A stretch of 64,000 nucleotides of DNA from VBAS01 sp035318985 (GCA_035318985.1 DATHDP010000062.1:1-64000); one strand, 5' to 3'; shown: positions 1 to 8,671, counted from the stretch's first letter. A program made the numbers and translations. Notes: generated from the letters alone by a model not told the origin.

Positions 1-366
1 GTCGTCAGGCGAATAAATTTTTGTAATGCCATACTTATGCAGTTCATCGATCTCTTCAGGTAAAATAGTTCCGCCGCCACCACCAAATATCTTTATATGC
101 CCGCAACCATTTTCATTAAGCAGGTCTTTCATGTATTTAAAAAATTCCACATGTCCACCCTGGTAACTGGTGATGGCGATGCCCTGTACATCTTCTTCAA
201 TTGCCGCCTCCACAATTTCTTTCACCGAACGATTATGACCAAGATGAATGATCTCTGCTCCTTTTGATTGCATGATGCGGCGCATAATATTAATAGCAAC
301 ATCATGCCCGTCAAATAACGAAGCCGCTGTAACGATCCTGACTTTGTTTTTTAGACTAAATGCCAT
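1..366 (-). CDS. icmF: Fused isobutyryl-CoA mutase, N-terminal B12-binding domain (partial)
   Basis: The first 122 residues of a protein that runs off the left edge. They form a cobalamin-binding domain: DGHD at residues 19-22 supplies the base-off histidine H21, SYQGGH lies at 67-72 and the glycine run FGGGGG at 94-99. A B12 domain at the very N-terminus, starting a few residues after the ATG, is the arrangement of fused isobutyryl-CoA mutase, where a MeaB-like GTPase and the mutase barrel follow. In classical methylmalonyl-CoA mutase the B12 domain is C-terminal. The enzyme family interconverts isobutyryl-CoA and butyryl-CoA. A stand-alone B12 subunit cannot be excluded because the rest is not visible. 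It is divergent from the kinase gene at 483. Confidence 0.8.
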   Translation of the reverse strand, partial: MAFSLKNKVRIVTAASLFDGHDVAINIMRRIMQSKGAEIIHLGHNRSVKEIVEAAIEEDVQGIAITSYQGGHVEFFKYMKDLLNENGCGHIKIFGGGGGTILPEEIDELHKYGITKIYSPDD

Positions 367-482
367 TGACTACAAAAATAGATGAAAAAGCTAATGCCTG
401 TTAGTGATGCAAGCTATTGATTTCAAACTCCTCCAAATGCGATCCTTTCAAAGGTTTGAATGGGGTTTATTACATTTGCTGC

Positions 483-1943
483 ATGCAGCAGATCATCGAA
501 TCTACACTTGAACTATATAAAAAATGGCGTGGCAAAGAAGCTGCTTCAATTGATGTATTACCCCGATCTGGCAGCGAGAGAAGATATTTTCGTATTCACG
601 AACAGGATGGTTCCACCATTATCGGTACGTATGGTGCCAATATAAAAGAGAACGAAACTTTCTTTTATTTTTCTGAAACCTTTTTTGGTAAACAATTACC
701 TGTAGCAAATATCCTTGCCATAAGTGATGACAGAATGTTTTATCTGCAGGAAGATTTTGGTGACATATCGTTGATCGATCGGTTAGAATCGGAAGGATAT
801 ACCGAAGAAATATATGGGCTGTTTCAAAAAAGTTTACAAACACTTGCAAAGCTTCATGTAAAAGGTGATGAAAGACTTGATTATGATCGTTGTCTTACTA
901 ATACAGAGTTTGGAAGGCAAGCGATAATGGCTGATCTTCTTTATTTCAAATATTATTTTTTAGACGCATTAAGAAAGCCATACGACAAGCAAAAACTAAT
1001 TGATGACTTTGAAGCGTTGAGTAATTATTTAACTCACACTGAATACAAATATTTTATGTTTCGTGATTTTCAAAGCCGAAACATAATGGTGAAAAAAGAT
1101 AACTCAATCCATTTCATCGATTACCAGGGAGGAATGAAAGGTGCTCCACAATACGATGTGGCAAGTATGCTTTGGCAGGCAAGAGCAAATCTTTCAGATG
1201 AATGGAAAGAAAAGTTATTGAATGATTATATCAGCGCATTAGAAAAAATAGTTGATTCAAAGATCAACAAAGGAACTTTCAAAAGCCAGTACAATGGTTA
1301 TGTGATGATCCGTTTGTTGCAGGTTCTCGGCGCTTACGGTTTTCGTGGATTGTTTGAGCGTAAAGCACATTTTTTAACAAGCATTCCTTTGGCATTAACT
1401 AACTTAAAATGGTTTATCAATAATCAAAGCATTGGCATTTCATTACCTGAATTTAGAAAGGTGCTTGACATTTGCGTAGATGATGAGATCATTCAGCAGT
1501 TCACTCCTTTGCAGGCAACTGAAAAAACTCCACTTACAGTTAAGATCAGTAGTTTTTCTTATAAAAAAGGATTACCTGAAGACAGCAGCGGTAATGGTGG
1601 TGGATTCGTTTTCGATTGTCGTGGTATTTTAAACCCGGGCAGGATCGAAGAATTTAAATCGCAAACGGGTCGTGATAAATCGGTTAAAGACTTTTTGGAA
1701 CAACAAACTAAAATGACTGACTTCCTTAACAGTGTGTTTGATATTGTTGATATAACTGTTGAAGATTATTTGAAAAGAGATTTTGAAAGTTTGATGATCA
1801 GTTTCGGCTGCACAGGCGGGCAACATCGCAGTGTATATGCAGCCGATGCACTGGCAAGACATTTAAAAAATAAATTCAAAGTAAAGATTGAATTGAAGCA
1901 TCTTATCCAGGATGAAAAGAATTGGATCAATACACCTAAATAG
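483..1943 (+). CDS. Sugar kinase (AmgK-like phosphotransferase) fused to RapZ C-terminal domain
   Basis: A two-domain protein of 486 residues. The first ~350 residues look like an aminoglycoside-phosphotransferase-fold kinase of the AmgK/anomeric sugar kinase type: SGSERRYFR near the N-terminus, FRDFQSRN around residue 193 in the place of the Brenner motif, and FIDYQGG around 212 as the metal-binding DFG equivalent. Residues 375-486 match the C-terminal domain of RapZ, with DCRG, TGRD and GCTGGQHRS (about 442-450); the RapZ P-loop NTPase half is absent. A TTG at 417 extends the frame, but the ATG at 483 fits the family start better. The next gene, 14 bases downstream, is a MurU-like nucleotidyltransferase, so the pair probably phosphorylates and activates a cell-wall sugar such as MurNAc. 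The substrate is inferred, not shown. Confidence 0.8.
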   Translation: MQQIIESTLELYKKWRGKEAASIDVLPRSGSERRYFRIHEQDGSTIIGTYGANIKENETFFYFSETFFGKQLPVANILAISDDRMFYLQEDFGDISLIDRLESEGYTEEIYGLFQKSLQTLAKLHVKGDERLDYDRCLTNTEFGRQAIMADLLYFKYYFLDALRKPYDKQKLIDDFEALSNYLTHTEYKYFMFRDFQSRNIMVKKDNSIHFIDYQGGMKGAPQYDVASMLWQARANLSDEWKEKLLNDYISALEKIVDSKINKGTFKSQYNGYVMIRLLQVLGAYGFRGLFERKAHFLTSIPLALTNLKWFINNQSIGISLPEFRKVLDICVDDEIIQQFTPLQATEKTPLTVKISSFSYKKGLPEDSSGNGGGFVFDCRGILNPGRIEEFKSQTGRDKSVKDFLEQQTKMTDFLNSVFDIVDITVEDYLKRDFESLMISFGCTGGQHRSVYAADALARHLKNKFKVKIELKHLIQDEKNWINTPK

Positions 1944-1957
1944 TAATTACTATCATC

Positions 1958-2683
1958 ATGAAGGCAATGATCTTTTCGGCAGGCTTAGGAACAAGATTCA
2001 AACCATGGACAGATGCTCATCCAAAGGCTCTTGCCGTTGTGAATGGTAAATCATTACTACAAAGAAATATTGAATACTTGCAACAATTTGGAATCACTGA
2101 TGTTGTTGTCAATGTTCACCATTTCGCCGATCAGCTAATTGAAACCATTATAAAAAGCAAAGGATGGGGAAGCAAGATCACATTAAGTGATGAAAGAGAG
2201 GAGTTGCTTGAAACCGGCGGCGGGTTATTAAAAGCAAAAGAGTTTTTTACTCCCGGCGAAAAATTTATAACCTGCAACGCAGATATTCTTACCGAACTAG
2301 ATATTTCTAAACTTATCGCATTTCATACAGAAAAAAAAGCATTGATAAGTTTTGGCGTTACAGAAAGAAAAACATCCCGCTATCTTTTATTTGATGAAAA
2401 CGACCGGCTTTGTGGCTGGCGAAACTCAACAACTAACCAGGATAAAATATCCATCCCAAAAACTCAATACAAGGAAAAAGCATACAGTTGCGTGGTCGTC
2501 TTTGAATATAATGTTTTCAAACTAATGGAAGAAAAAGGATTCTTAGGAAAATTTTCACTTATTGATGTATACCTCGCACTGGCCGCTGAGCATCCTATTG
2601 TTGGATTTGACCATACCGGCGACAGGTTTGTGGACGTTGGGAAACCTGAAAGCATTGTCATGGCTGAATCAGTTTTTACATAA
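1958..2683 (+). CDS. MurU-like sugar-1-phosphate nucleotidyltransferase
   Basis: A 241-residue single-domain nucleotidyltransferase of the GT-A fold. The nucleotide-binding signature is GLGTRF at 9-14 followed by PKA at 22-24. The metal-binding NAD lies near 105-107, and a C-terminal FVDVGKPES segment is typical of the group. Its length and lack of a left-handed helix domain resemble MurU (MurNAc-1-phosphate uridylyltransferase) and HddC rather than GlmU. It follows the kinase-RapZ fusion with a 14-base gap and is surely co-transcribed. In the known AmgK-MurU route such enzymes make UDP-MurNAc directly from recycled MurNAc, bypassing GlmS-GlmU-MurA. The exact sugar is an inference from this pairing. 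Confidence 0.75.
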   Translation: MKAMIFSAGLGTRFKPWTDAHPKALAVVNGKSLLQRNIEYLQQFGITDVVVNVHHFADQLIETIIKSKGWGSKITLSDEREELLETGGGLLKAKEFFTPGEKFITCNADILTELDISKLIAFHTEKKALISFGVTERKTSRYLLFDENDRLCGWRNSTTNQDKISIPKTQYKEKAYSCVVVFEYNVFKLMEEKGFLGKFSLIDVYLALAAEHPIVGFDHTGDRFVDVGKPESIVMAESVFT

Positions 2684-2763
2684 CGATCGTTAAGGTTTTT
2701 TGAACGGTATATTCAGTCTTATCTATTTAAATTATATTACAGGCCGATTTAAAAATTATTTAA

Positions 2764-4707
2764 ATGAAGAAACTATTTATTGGATCTATTTTATCGTTAA
2801 TTGTTATTACGCAATATGCTCAGGTAACAAAATTTGATAGTAAGGAATCATTCTATCCGCAGTTTTATCCTTATCCAGGAAATGATTATCGCAGTGCCAG
2901 CGGAGAACCCGGCCCTAAGTATTGGCAGAACCGTGCCGATTACAAGATCAATGCAACGCTTGATACCGGGTCACACAAAGTAAGTGGAGATGTAGAAATA
3001 ACATACACAAACAACAGTCCTGATAACCTGAAATTTTTATGGTTACAAGTTGATCAGAATATATACCGGGAAGATTCCCGCGGTTCTGCAACAACAACAC
3101 AAGCCGGCGGTCGCTGGGCAAATACAAAATTTACCGAAGGTGATGTGATAAAATCAATAAGCGTTGATGCCGCTAAATCATACACCCCAAAATATACTGT
3201 TAGTGATACCCGTATGCAACTTTGGTTGAATGATGCATTGAAGGGGTCAGGCAATAAAATAAAAATTAAGATCTCATTTGAATTTGCTGTTCCTGAATAC
3301 GGAACCGACCGCATGGGAAGATTGAAAACAAAAAATGGATGGGTTTATGAAGTGGCACAATGGTTTCCCCGCTTATGTGTTTATGATGATATACAAGGTT
3401 GGAATACGTTACCATATGTGGGACAAGGTGAGTTTTATCTTGAATACGGCGATCTTGAATACACGATCACAGCTCCTTCAGATCTTATCGTCGTTGGTTC
3501 GGGAGAATTGCTTAATCCACAGGATTGCTATACTGCAGATCAGCAGAAAAAATGGAACGAAGCAAAGAACAGTGATAAAACAGTGGTTATTCGTGGTGAA
3601 AAAGAAATAAAAGAGACTTCTTCAAGACCAAATAAACCAAACTGCACATGGAAATTCAAAATTGCAAATGCAAGAGATGTGGCCTGGGGAGCATCCAAAG
3701 CTTTTGTCGTAGATGCTGCAAAAATTAATTTACCAAGCGGTAAAAAATCAATAGCTATCAGCGCTTATCCTGTCGAAAGCATAAAGAAAAACGGATGGCA
3801 ACGGAGTACTGAAATGGTGAAGGGTGCTATTGAACATTATTCAAATAAATGGTTTGAATTCCCTTATCCCGCAGCTACAAATGTTGCAGGTATAGTTGGC
3901 GGTATGGAATATCCGGGTATCGTTTTCTGTGGTTATTCTTCTGCAGGCGAAGGATTATGGAGTGTGACCGATCACGAATTTGGTCATACCTGGTTCCCAA
4001 TGATCGTTGGCAGCAATGAAAGAAAATATGCGTGGATGGATGAAGGCTTTAATACATTTATTAATGGTCTCTCTACCCAAGAATTTAATAAAGGTGAATT
4101 TGCCTCCGCTTCATTTTTTCCCGGCGATATGACGAGTTATGTTTTTAAAGATGATATGGATGGTTTATTCAATGCACCTGATGTGATCGGTCAAAATGAT
4201 CTTGGTATTGCTGCTTATGAAAAGCCATCGATCATGCTGAATGCATTGCGTGATGTGGTACTTGGTCCCGAAAGATTTGATGCAGCTTTCCGCGAATATG
4301 TAAATCGCTGGGCATTTAAACATCCGACTCCCTGGGATTTCTTTCATTCTATGGAAAATGTTTCCGGTGAAGACCTTGGTTGGTTTTGGAGAGCATGGGT
4401 ATTGAATACATGGAAACTTGACCAGGCGGTGAAAGATGTAAAATACATTCGCAATGATCCGGCAAACGGAGTGAACATCACCGTTGATAATTTGGAAAAA
4501 ATGGCCATGCCTGTTCTTATACAAATAAAAGAAGAGAATGGGAAAGTTCATGATCTTAAGCTTCCTGTAGAAATTTGGCAGCGTGGTTCTTCATGGACAT
4601 TTCATGTAGCCACCACAAGTAATGTAACAGATGTTGTTCTTGATCCTGATAAAAAATTACCGGATTTTAATCGCAGTAATAATAAAATGAAAGAAAAACC
4701 TTTTTAA
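2764..4707 (+). CDS. M1 family zinc metallopeptidase (aminopeptidase N-like), secreted
   Basis: A 647-residue protein with a Sec signal (about residues 1-19, ending near YAQ), so it is likely periplasmic or exported. Zinc ligands are complete: HEFGH at 404-408 and the third ligand E427 in WMDEGFN, which is the HExxH-x18-E spacing of family M1. The substrate-anchoring exopeptidase motif appears as GGMEY at 379-383, matching GAMEN. The N-terminal third is the usual beta-rich domain. It stands alone between the MurU-like gene and a strong terminator. It probably trims peptides in the envelope; substrate preference cannot be read from the sequence. Confidence 0.9.
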   Translation: MKKLFIGSILSLIVITQYAQVTKFDSKESFYPQFYPYPGNDYRSASGEPGPKYWQNRADYKINATLDTGSHKVSGDVEITYTNNSPDNLKFLWLQVDQNIYREDSRGSATTTQAGGRWANTKFTEGDVIKSISVDAAKSYTPKYTVSDTRMQLWLNDALKGSGNKIKIKISFEFAVPEYGTDRMGRLKTKNGWVYEVAQWFPRLCVYDDIQGWNTLPYVGQGEFYLEYGDLEYTITAPSDLIVVGSGELLNPQDCYTADQQKKWNEAKNSDKTVVIRGEKEIKETSSRPNKPNCTWKFKIANARDVAWGASKAFVVDAAKINLPSGKKSIAISAYPVESIKKNGWQRSTEMVKGAIEHYSNKWFEFPYPAATNVAGIVGGMEYPGIVFCGYSSAGEGLWSVTDHEFGHTWFPMIVGSNERKYAWMDEGFNTFINGLSTQEFNKGEFASASFFPGDMTSYVFKDDMDGLFNAPDVIGQNDLGIAAYEKPSIMLNALRDVVLGPERFDAAFREYVNRWAFKHPTPWDFFHSMENVSGEDLGWFWRAWVLNTWKLDQAVKDVKYIRNDPANGVNITVDNLEKMAMPVLIQIKEENGKVHDLKLPVEIWQRGSSWTFHVATTSNVTDVVLDPDKKLPDFNRSNNKMKEKPF

Positions 4708-4712
4708 AATTT

Positions 4713-4738
4713 AACCCCGCCGATGGCGGGGTTTTTTT
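4713..4738 (+). terminator. Rho-independent terminator after M1 peptidase
   Basis: The hairpin CCCCGCC-GAT-GGCGGGG (4715-4731) has a 7-bp GC stem and a 3-base loop, followed by seven T. It starts 8 bases after the stop codon of the peptidase gene. Confidence 0.9.
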
Positions 4739-4797
4739 ATAATTTGCGATTCAATTCTCAAACCGCTATTTAACCATCAACTCCTAAAACCTATTTT

Positions 4798-5505
4798 ATG
4801 ACAGCGGAACAAATAATGAAAGAACTTGAAAAGAAAGGTTCTGAATCAATAAGGAAGATCTTCCTGAATCATAGAGTCAAGGAACCATTGTTTGGTGTAA
4901 AAGTTGCCGATCTGAAAGTGATTCAAAAAAAAGTAAAGAGGGACCATGCACTTGCTATGGATCTTTTTGCAACAGGCAATTATGATGCAAGATATCTCGC
5001 TGGACTTATTGCTGACGAATCAAAAATGAGTAAGAAAGATATCCAGCAATGGGCTGAAGGGTCCAACTGCGGCGCTATAAGTGAATATACAGTTGCATGG
5101 GTGGCGGCTGAAAGCAATTATGGATGGGAGTTAGGAATGAAGTGGATCGACTCGCCTAAGGAATTAATTGCTTCTGCTGGTTGGAATACTTTATCAGGTG
5201 TAATTGCTATGAAACCGGATAATGTGCTTGACATCGCATTGATCAAAAAACTATTGCAGAGAATTGCAAAAGAGATCCATTCTGCTCCTAACCGTGTTCG
5301 CTATACGATGAATGGTTTTGTAATTGGAGTGGGCGCCTATATAAAAGAACTTACAAAAGAGGCCATTGATCTATCAAAAAAAATTGGGGATGTTTATGTT
5401 GACATGGAAGGAACTGCCTGTAAGGTTCCTTCAGTAGTGGATCATATTAAAAAAATAGAAGCCAGAGGATCTATTGGCAAGAAAAAGAAAACAGTGAAAT
5501 GCTGA
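4798..5505 (+). CDS. DNA alkylation repair protein (AlkD-like HEAT-repeat glycosylase)
   Basis: A 235-residue, all-helical, basic protein resembling the AlkD/ALK family, which excises N3- and N7-alkylated purines without base flipping. Recognisable parts are the N-terminal helix with GVKVADLK (about residues 33-40), the segment YDARYLAGLIAD (about 61-72), and repeated helical pairs with conserved W and D residues, such as AVAWVAAESNY-like and WIDSP segments. No signal peptide is present, and the C-terminus is Lys-rich (KKKKTVKC), consistent with DNA binding. It has its own leader of 90 bases after a terminator. It converges on the phosphoesterase gene with only 8 bases between stop codons. 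The glycosylase activity is a family inference. Confidence 0.8.
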   Translation: MTAEQIMKELEKKGSESIRKIFLNHRVKEPLFGVKVADLKVIQKKVKRDHALAMDLFATGNYDARYLAGLIADESKMSKKDIQQWAEGSNCGAISEYTVAWVAAESNYGWELGMKWIDSPKELIASAGWNTLSGVIAMKPDNVLDIALIKKLLQRIAKEIHSAPNRVRYTMNGFVIGVGAYIKELTKEAIDLSKKIGDVYVDMEGTACKVPSVVDHIKKIEARGSIGKKKKTVKC

Positions 5506-5513
5506 TCTTATCA

Positions 5514-6686
5514 TTATAATACTTCTTGCAATTTATTCAAAGTGGTTTCCTCAAGCACTACTCTTTGTTTATGTATGTTCCATTTCACCAATGCGATCTT
5601 TTCATAAGTGATCTCAATACCAGTGATATCACCATCACGAAAACAACAACAGCCAGAATTAAAATAGGATGGTTTTAGTGTAAGATATTGTGTTGGGGTT
5701 GTCTTATAATTCCGGCCTCTGCCTTTTATTTCCTCTTCAATTTTTTTTACTTCATCAGCGTTGTTTGCTTTTATAGCATCGCCTAATTGTCTATACAATC
5801 TTTCCGGATGTGTGAGTGACTCAAAAACCGGCTGATGCGTATGGCCTGTTATCAGCACAAGGTTTTTATATTTTGCTGACCATTCATACATAATAAGATT
5901 ATGAGCCGTTTTCAGATCCTCGTCATAAGCAGGTGTATTGAAATTTATTCTTAGGTAAGATTGCAGCGGCGCCCAGATATTTGCTACAAAAAATTTGCTG
6001 AACCAATTACCATCACTGCTTGCATCGCCCTGGTGACCATGAGTGAGAAAGATGGTCAAGGGGCAATCAGCAATCGGCAAAGCTTCATTATCAGCATCTG
6101 GCTTAATTTTAAAAATTGAAAAAAGGTCATTGGTTTTTTTCTCTGGAATATGCACTTCTTTATTGTCCTTCTCCAGAATAATTCCTTCAAACACACGCAG
6201 TTTCTTTCCATAGATCGCCTTTAATTGTTGAGATGCGATCGGGCTGTTATCCCAATAAAGATCATGATTGCCGAAGACTTTGAAGAACTTGTCCTTCAGT
6301 ATAAATCTTTTCTCAGCTTCAAAAGTTAGTGTGTTATTCTTCTTTACCTGGCTTAAGGTATTTTCCCAAAGCTCCTCGCTATCACCAAGGCTGATGTATT
6401 GAAATTTGTTTTCAAAATAATAGTCGAGTGCAGCCAGATATGCTGTCTCTGCTTTCATAAAATCATCGGCGCCATTTTTTGCACCGCGATGATGATCAGA
6501 AAAAATAATAATGCGACTATTCTCTTTAAGTGAAAGAACAACACCCTTCTTTCCCGGCTCTTCTTTAATATTTCTGAACAAATCGGCCAGGGCTTTAAAG
6601 ATCCTGGATCGTTCAGGTCGTGATGTAAATTTTCTTGAGAACCACAAGATCGGTTTCAATAAAATTATTTGTACTAACCGACGCAT
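5514..6686 (-). CDS. Calcineurin-like metallophosphoesterase
   Basis: A 390-residue phosphoesterase with the full two-metal motif set: SDHH at 63-66, GD at 101-102, GNHD at 139-142, a HGHQGD block near 215, and a C-terminal GHTHQP block near 281. SDHH in place of the common DxH still supplies D and H ligands. A basic N-terminal stretch of ~45 residues begins with a hydrophobic segment (VQIILLKPILWF) that could associate with the membrane. A Cys-rich GCCCF stretch lies near the C-terminus. Substrate is unknown; relatives range from UDP-sugar hydrolases to cyclic-nucleotide and DNA phosphoesterases. Confidence 0.8.
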   Translation of the reverse strand: MRRLVQIILLKPILWFSRKFTSRPERSRIFKALADLFRNIKEEPGKKGVVLSLKENSRIIIFSDHHRGAKNGADDFMKAETAYLAALDYYFENKFQYISLGDSEELWENTLSQVKKNNTLTFEAEKRFILKDKFFKVFGNHDLYWDNSPIASQQLKAIYGKKLRVFEGIILEKDNKEVHIPEKKTNDLFSIFKIKPDADNEALPIADCPLTIFLTHGHQGDASSDGNWFSKFFVANIWAPLQSYLRINFNTPAYDEDLKTAHNLIMYEWSAKYKNLVLITGHTHQPVFESLTHPERLYRQLGDAIKANNADEVKKIEEEIKGRGRNYKTTPTQYLTLKPSYFNSGCCCFRDGDITGIEITYEKIALVKWNIHKQRVVLEETTLNKLQEVL

Positions 6687-6720
6687 GAGTTACAATAATT
6701 GATGATTAGCGATAAGAACC

Positions 6721-6759
6721 TCGAAGAGTGCGACGCAACAAAAGTCTAATAGATGTATT
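6721..6759. repeat. Degenerate dispersed intergenic repeat (GTGCGACGCAAC type)
   Basis: The segment contains AGAGTGCGACGCAACAAAAG followed by TCTAATAG. The same skeleton (AAGnGTG...GCAACGGAAGT..AATAG) occurs at 14211-14286, 15942-16018 and 43281-43305. It is non-coding and lies between two minus-strand genes. Confidence 0.5.
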
Positions 6760-6830
6760 GACGCTTGGAACAAAAAAATAATTTACGTCAATAATTTTAT
6801 TCATTCTCTGTTAGGCTTTTCATCCTAAGT

Positions 6831-6853
6831 CTCCCCTTTAGGGGGACAGGGGT
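6831..6853. repeat. Short palindromic intergenic repeat (CTCCCCTTTAGGGGG type)
   Basis: CCTAAGTCTCCCC-TTTA-GGGGGAC forms a hairpin immediately downstream of the RidA stop codon. A mutated relative sits at 45547-45579 and related C/G palindromes at 45465-45484 and 44668-44686. It may also act as a weak 3' end for the ridA transcript. Confidence 0.55.
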
Positions 6854-7240
6854 TTATTTTACAGCGATCATACTGATCTCCACATTCACAAATTTTGGCA
6901 GTGCCGAGACTTGTACAGTTTCTCTTGCAGGAAAACTGGCATTGCTGTCGAAATATTTTCCATACACCTCATTGATCTCTGAAAAGCGATTCATATCAGT
7001 AATAAAAATTGTGGTCTTCACTACGTTGTGAAAGGTCATATCTGCCGCAGTTAATATTGAACGCAGATTATGCATCACCTGGTGGGTTTCCTGTTGAATA
7101 TCCTGGTTTTTCAATGCGCCAGTGGGTGGATCAATGCAAATTTGACCGGAAATAAAAAGCATATCGCCGGCAAGGATGGCCTGATTATAAGGCCCAATAG
7201 GAGCAGGCGCTGATGTTGTATTGATAATTTGTTTTTCCAT
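6854..7240 (-). CDS. RidA family reactive enamine/imine deaminase
   Basis: A 128-residue RidA/YjgF/UK114 protein. It carries the N-terminal APAPIGPYNQA signature, FISGQI around 29-34, and the C-terminal block FPARETVQVSALP, whose arginine binds the substrate carboxylate in the family. RidA proteins hydrolyse 2-aminoacrylate and related enamines released by PLP enzymes such as threonine dehydratase, protecting PLP enzymes from damage. Length and motifs are those of the canonical RidA subgroup, and the protein would be a cytosolic trimer. It is monocistronic; its start is 59 bases from the divergent gene at 7300, so the two share a promoter region. Confidence 0.92.
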   Translation of the reverse strand: MEKQIINTTSAPAPIGPYNQAILAGDMLFISGQICIDPPTGALKNQDIQQETHQVMHNLRSILTAADMTFHNVVKTTIFITDMNRFSEINEVYGKYFDSNASFPARETVQVSALPKFVNVEISMIAVK

Positions 7241-7299
7241 TCATTTTATTTAAGGATAACGAATTTAGGTTTATGCCCTTTCTTTGCAAAAAATAATGT

Positions 7300-7935
7300 A
7301 TGCGGCTGGTGGTATTGACAAATGAACAATTGAAAGAAGAGCTTTTATCGAACGGAGTAAGTGATTATTGTAAAATTGATTGGATCAATTCTCCAAAAGT
7401 GCTTTTATCGCATACGGATGCAGATGCGGTGATCGACCTGCTGTTTGAATATAATGGTTATGATGTTTCTCATTTAAATAATTATTTAACGAAGCCGGTT
7501 TTTGTGAATTCAATGAATAAAACGATCGTTGAAATTGGATTGCCCTTTATTCGTATAAATGCATGGCCGGGTTTTTTAAAAAGAAATATTGCCGAAGTAT
7601 CTATTGCTGATGAGGTAAATAAAAATAAAGCAGAAAAAATTTTGAGTTTATTGAACAGGAAAGCAGAATGGGTTCCTGATGTAAAAGGATTTATTTCTCC
7701 AAGAGTTGTAAGCATGATAATTAATGAAGCCTATTTTACTTTAGAAGAAAATGTAAGTACAAAAGGAGAGATCGATGTTGCAATGAAGCTTGGAACAAAT
7801 TATCCCTATGGACCTTTTGAATGGAGTGAAAAAATTGTTTTGAAAAATATTGCAGCATTGCTGACTGAGTTATCTATAACTGAAAAAAGGTATCAACCAG
7901 CAAGTTTATTATTAAAAGAAGCGAAAGAACAATAA
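7300..7935 (+). CDS. Protein with 3-hydroxyacyl-CoA dehydrogenase C-terminal domain, no Rossmann domain
   Basis: A 211-residue cytosolic protein. Residues ~128-190 match the helical C-terminal domain of 3-hydroxyacyl-CoA dehydrogenases: GFISPRVVSMIINEA, then EIDVAMKLGTNYPYGPFEW. The first ~120 residues do not show the NAD-binding GxGxxG and instead look like a shortened alpha/beta remnant. It is therefore unlikely to be an active dehydrogenase on its own. A TTTCTTTG element at 7278-7285 could be its -7 promoter box. It overlaps tsaB by one base (TAATG), so the two are translationally coupled. Function is unknown. Confidence 0.7.
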   Translation: MRLVVLTNEQLKEELLSNGVSDYCKIDWINSPKVLLSHTDADAVIDLLFEYNGYDVSHLNNYLTKPVFVNSMNKTIVEIGLPFIRINAWPGFLKRNIAEVSIADEVNKNKAEKILSLLNRKAEWVPDVKGFISPRVVSMIINEAYFTLEENVSTKGEIDVAMKLGTNYPYGPFEWSEKIVLKNIAALLTELSITEKRYQPASLLLKEAKEQ

Positions 7936-8597
7936 TGGCATTGATATTAAATATTGATACGGCAGTTGATGTTGCATCCTTATGTCTTGCAAAAGATGGA
8001 AAGGTTTTATCTATTGCTAAAAATGAAAGTCTAAAAGATCATGCTTCGTGGCTTCATATTGCTATTAAAGAGGTTTTTGAAAAGAATAGTTTAGAATTGA
8101 GGTCAGTTGACGCTATTGCTGTAACCGGGGGACCCGGTTCATATACAGGTTTAAGAATTGGAATGGCAACTGCAAAAGGAATTTGTTATCCATTGAATAA
8201 ACCGTTGATCAGCCTGAATACTTTATTGGTAATGGCGAATGCTGCTAAAGATGAAAGTGCGGATCTACTGTGCCCAATGATCGATGCAAGAAGAATGGAA
8301 GTATTTGCTGCGATCTATACAAAAGAACTGGAGATTGTAAAAGACCCGGTCGCAATTACATTGAGTGAAAATAGTTTTGCTGAATATCTTTCAAATAACA
8401 GTATTTGTTTTTTTGGAAACGGTAGTAAGAAATTCCAGGCAATTGAAAAAAGCTCACAGGCATTCTTCGTTGAAATAAAAACGGACGCTTTATCAATGAT
8501 CTCATTATCTGAAAAAAGCTTTTCTGAAAAAAAATTTGCTGACCTTGCCTACGCTGAACCATTATACCTGAAAGAATTTTATACCCCATCAAAATGA
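7935..8597 (+). CDS. tsaB: tRNA threonylcarbamoyladenosine biosynthesis protein TsaB
   Basis: A 220-residue ASKHA-fold protein. It begins ILNIDTA, has GGPGSYTGLRIG around 62-73 and continues into GMATAKG, the most conserved blocks of TsaB. TsaB is the inactive paralogue that forms the TsaB-TsaD-TsaE complex transferring the threonylcarbamoyl group to A37 of ANN-decoding tRNAs. The metal-binding histidines of TsaD are absent, as expected. Length is normal for the family. The start codon shares its A with the stop codon of the upstream gene. Confidence 0.93.
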   Translation: MALILNIDTAVDVASLCLAKDGKVLSIAKNESLKDHASWLHIAIKEVFEKNSLELRSVDAIAVTGGPGSYTGLRIGMATAKGICYPLNKPLISLNTLLVMANAAKDESADLLCPMIDARRMEVFAAIYTKELEIVKDPVAITLSENSFAEYLSNNSICFFGNGSKKFQAIEKSSQAFFVEIKTDALSMISLSEKSFSEKKFADLAYAEPLYLKEFYTPSK

Positions 8598-8616
8598 CAT
8601 TTTACCAAATGAAAGC

Positions 8617-8624
8617 TACTTTTG
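8617..8624 (+). promoter_or_regulatory. Candidate -7 promoter element for the ArsR-family gene
   Basis: TACTTTTG is an exact match to the Bacteroidota -7 consensus TAnnTTTG. It lies 48 bases before the regulator ATG and just beyond the tsaB stop codon. No clear TTTG -33 box is visible at the usual spacing, so the call rests on one element. Confidence 0.45.
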
Positions 8625-8671
8625 TCCAAAGGACTCCTCAGGAGCTTACTCTTAACGCCTAACCAACTAAC

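Noticed and set aside
417..482. TTG start at 417 for the kinase-RapZ gene
   Set aside because: It adds 22 residues of unrelated character; the ATG at 483 aligns with the kinase N-terminus.
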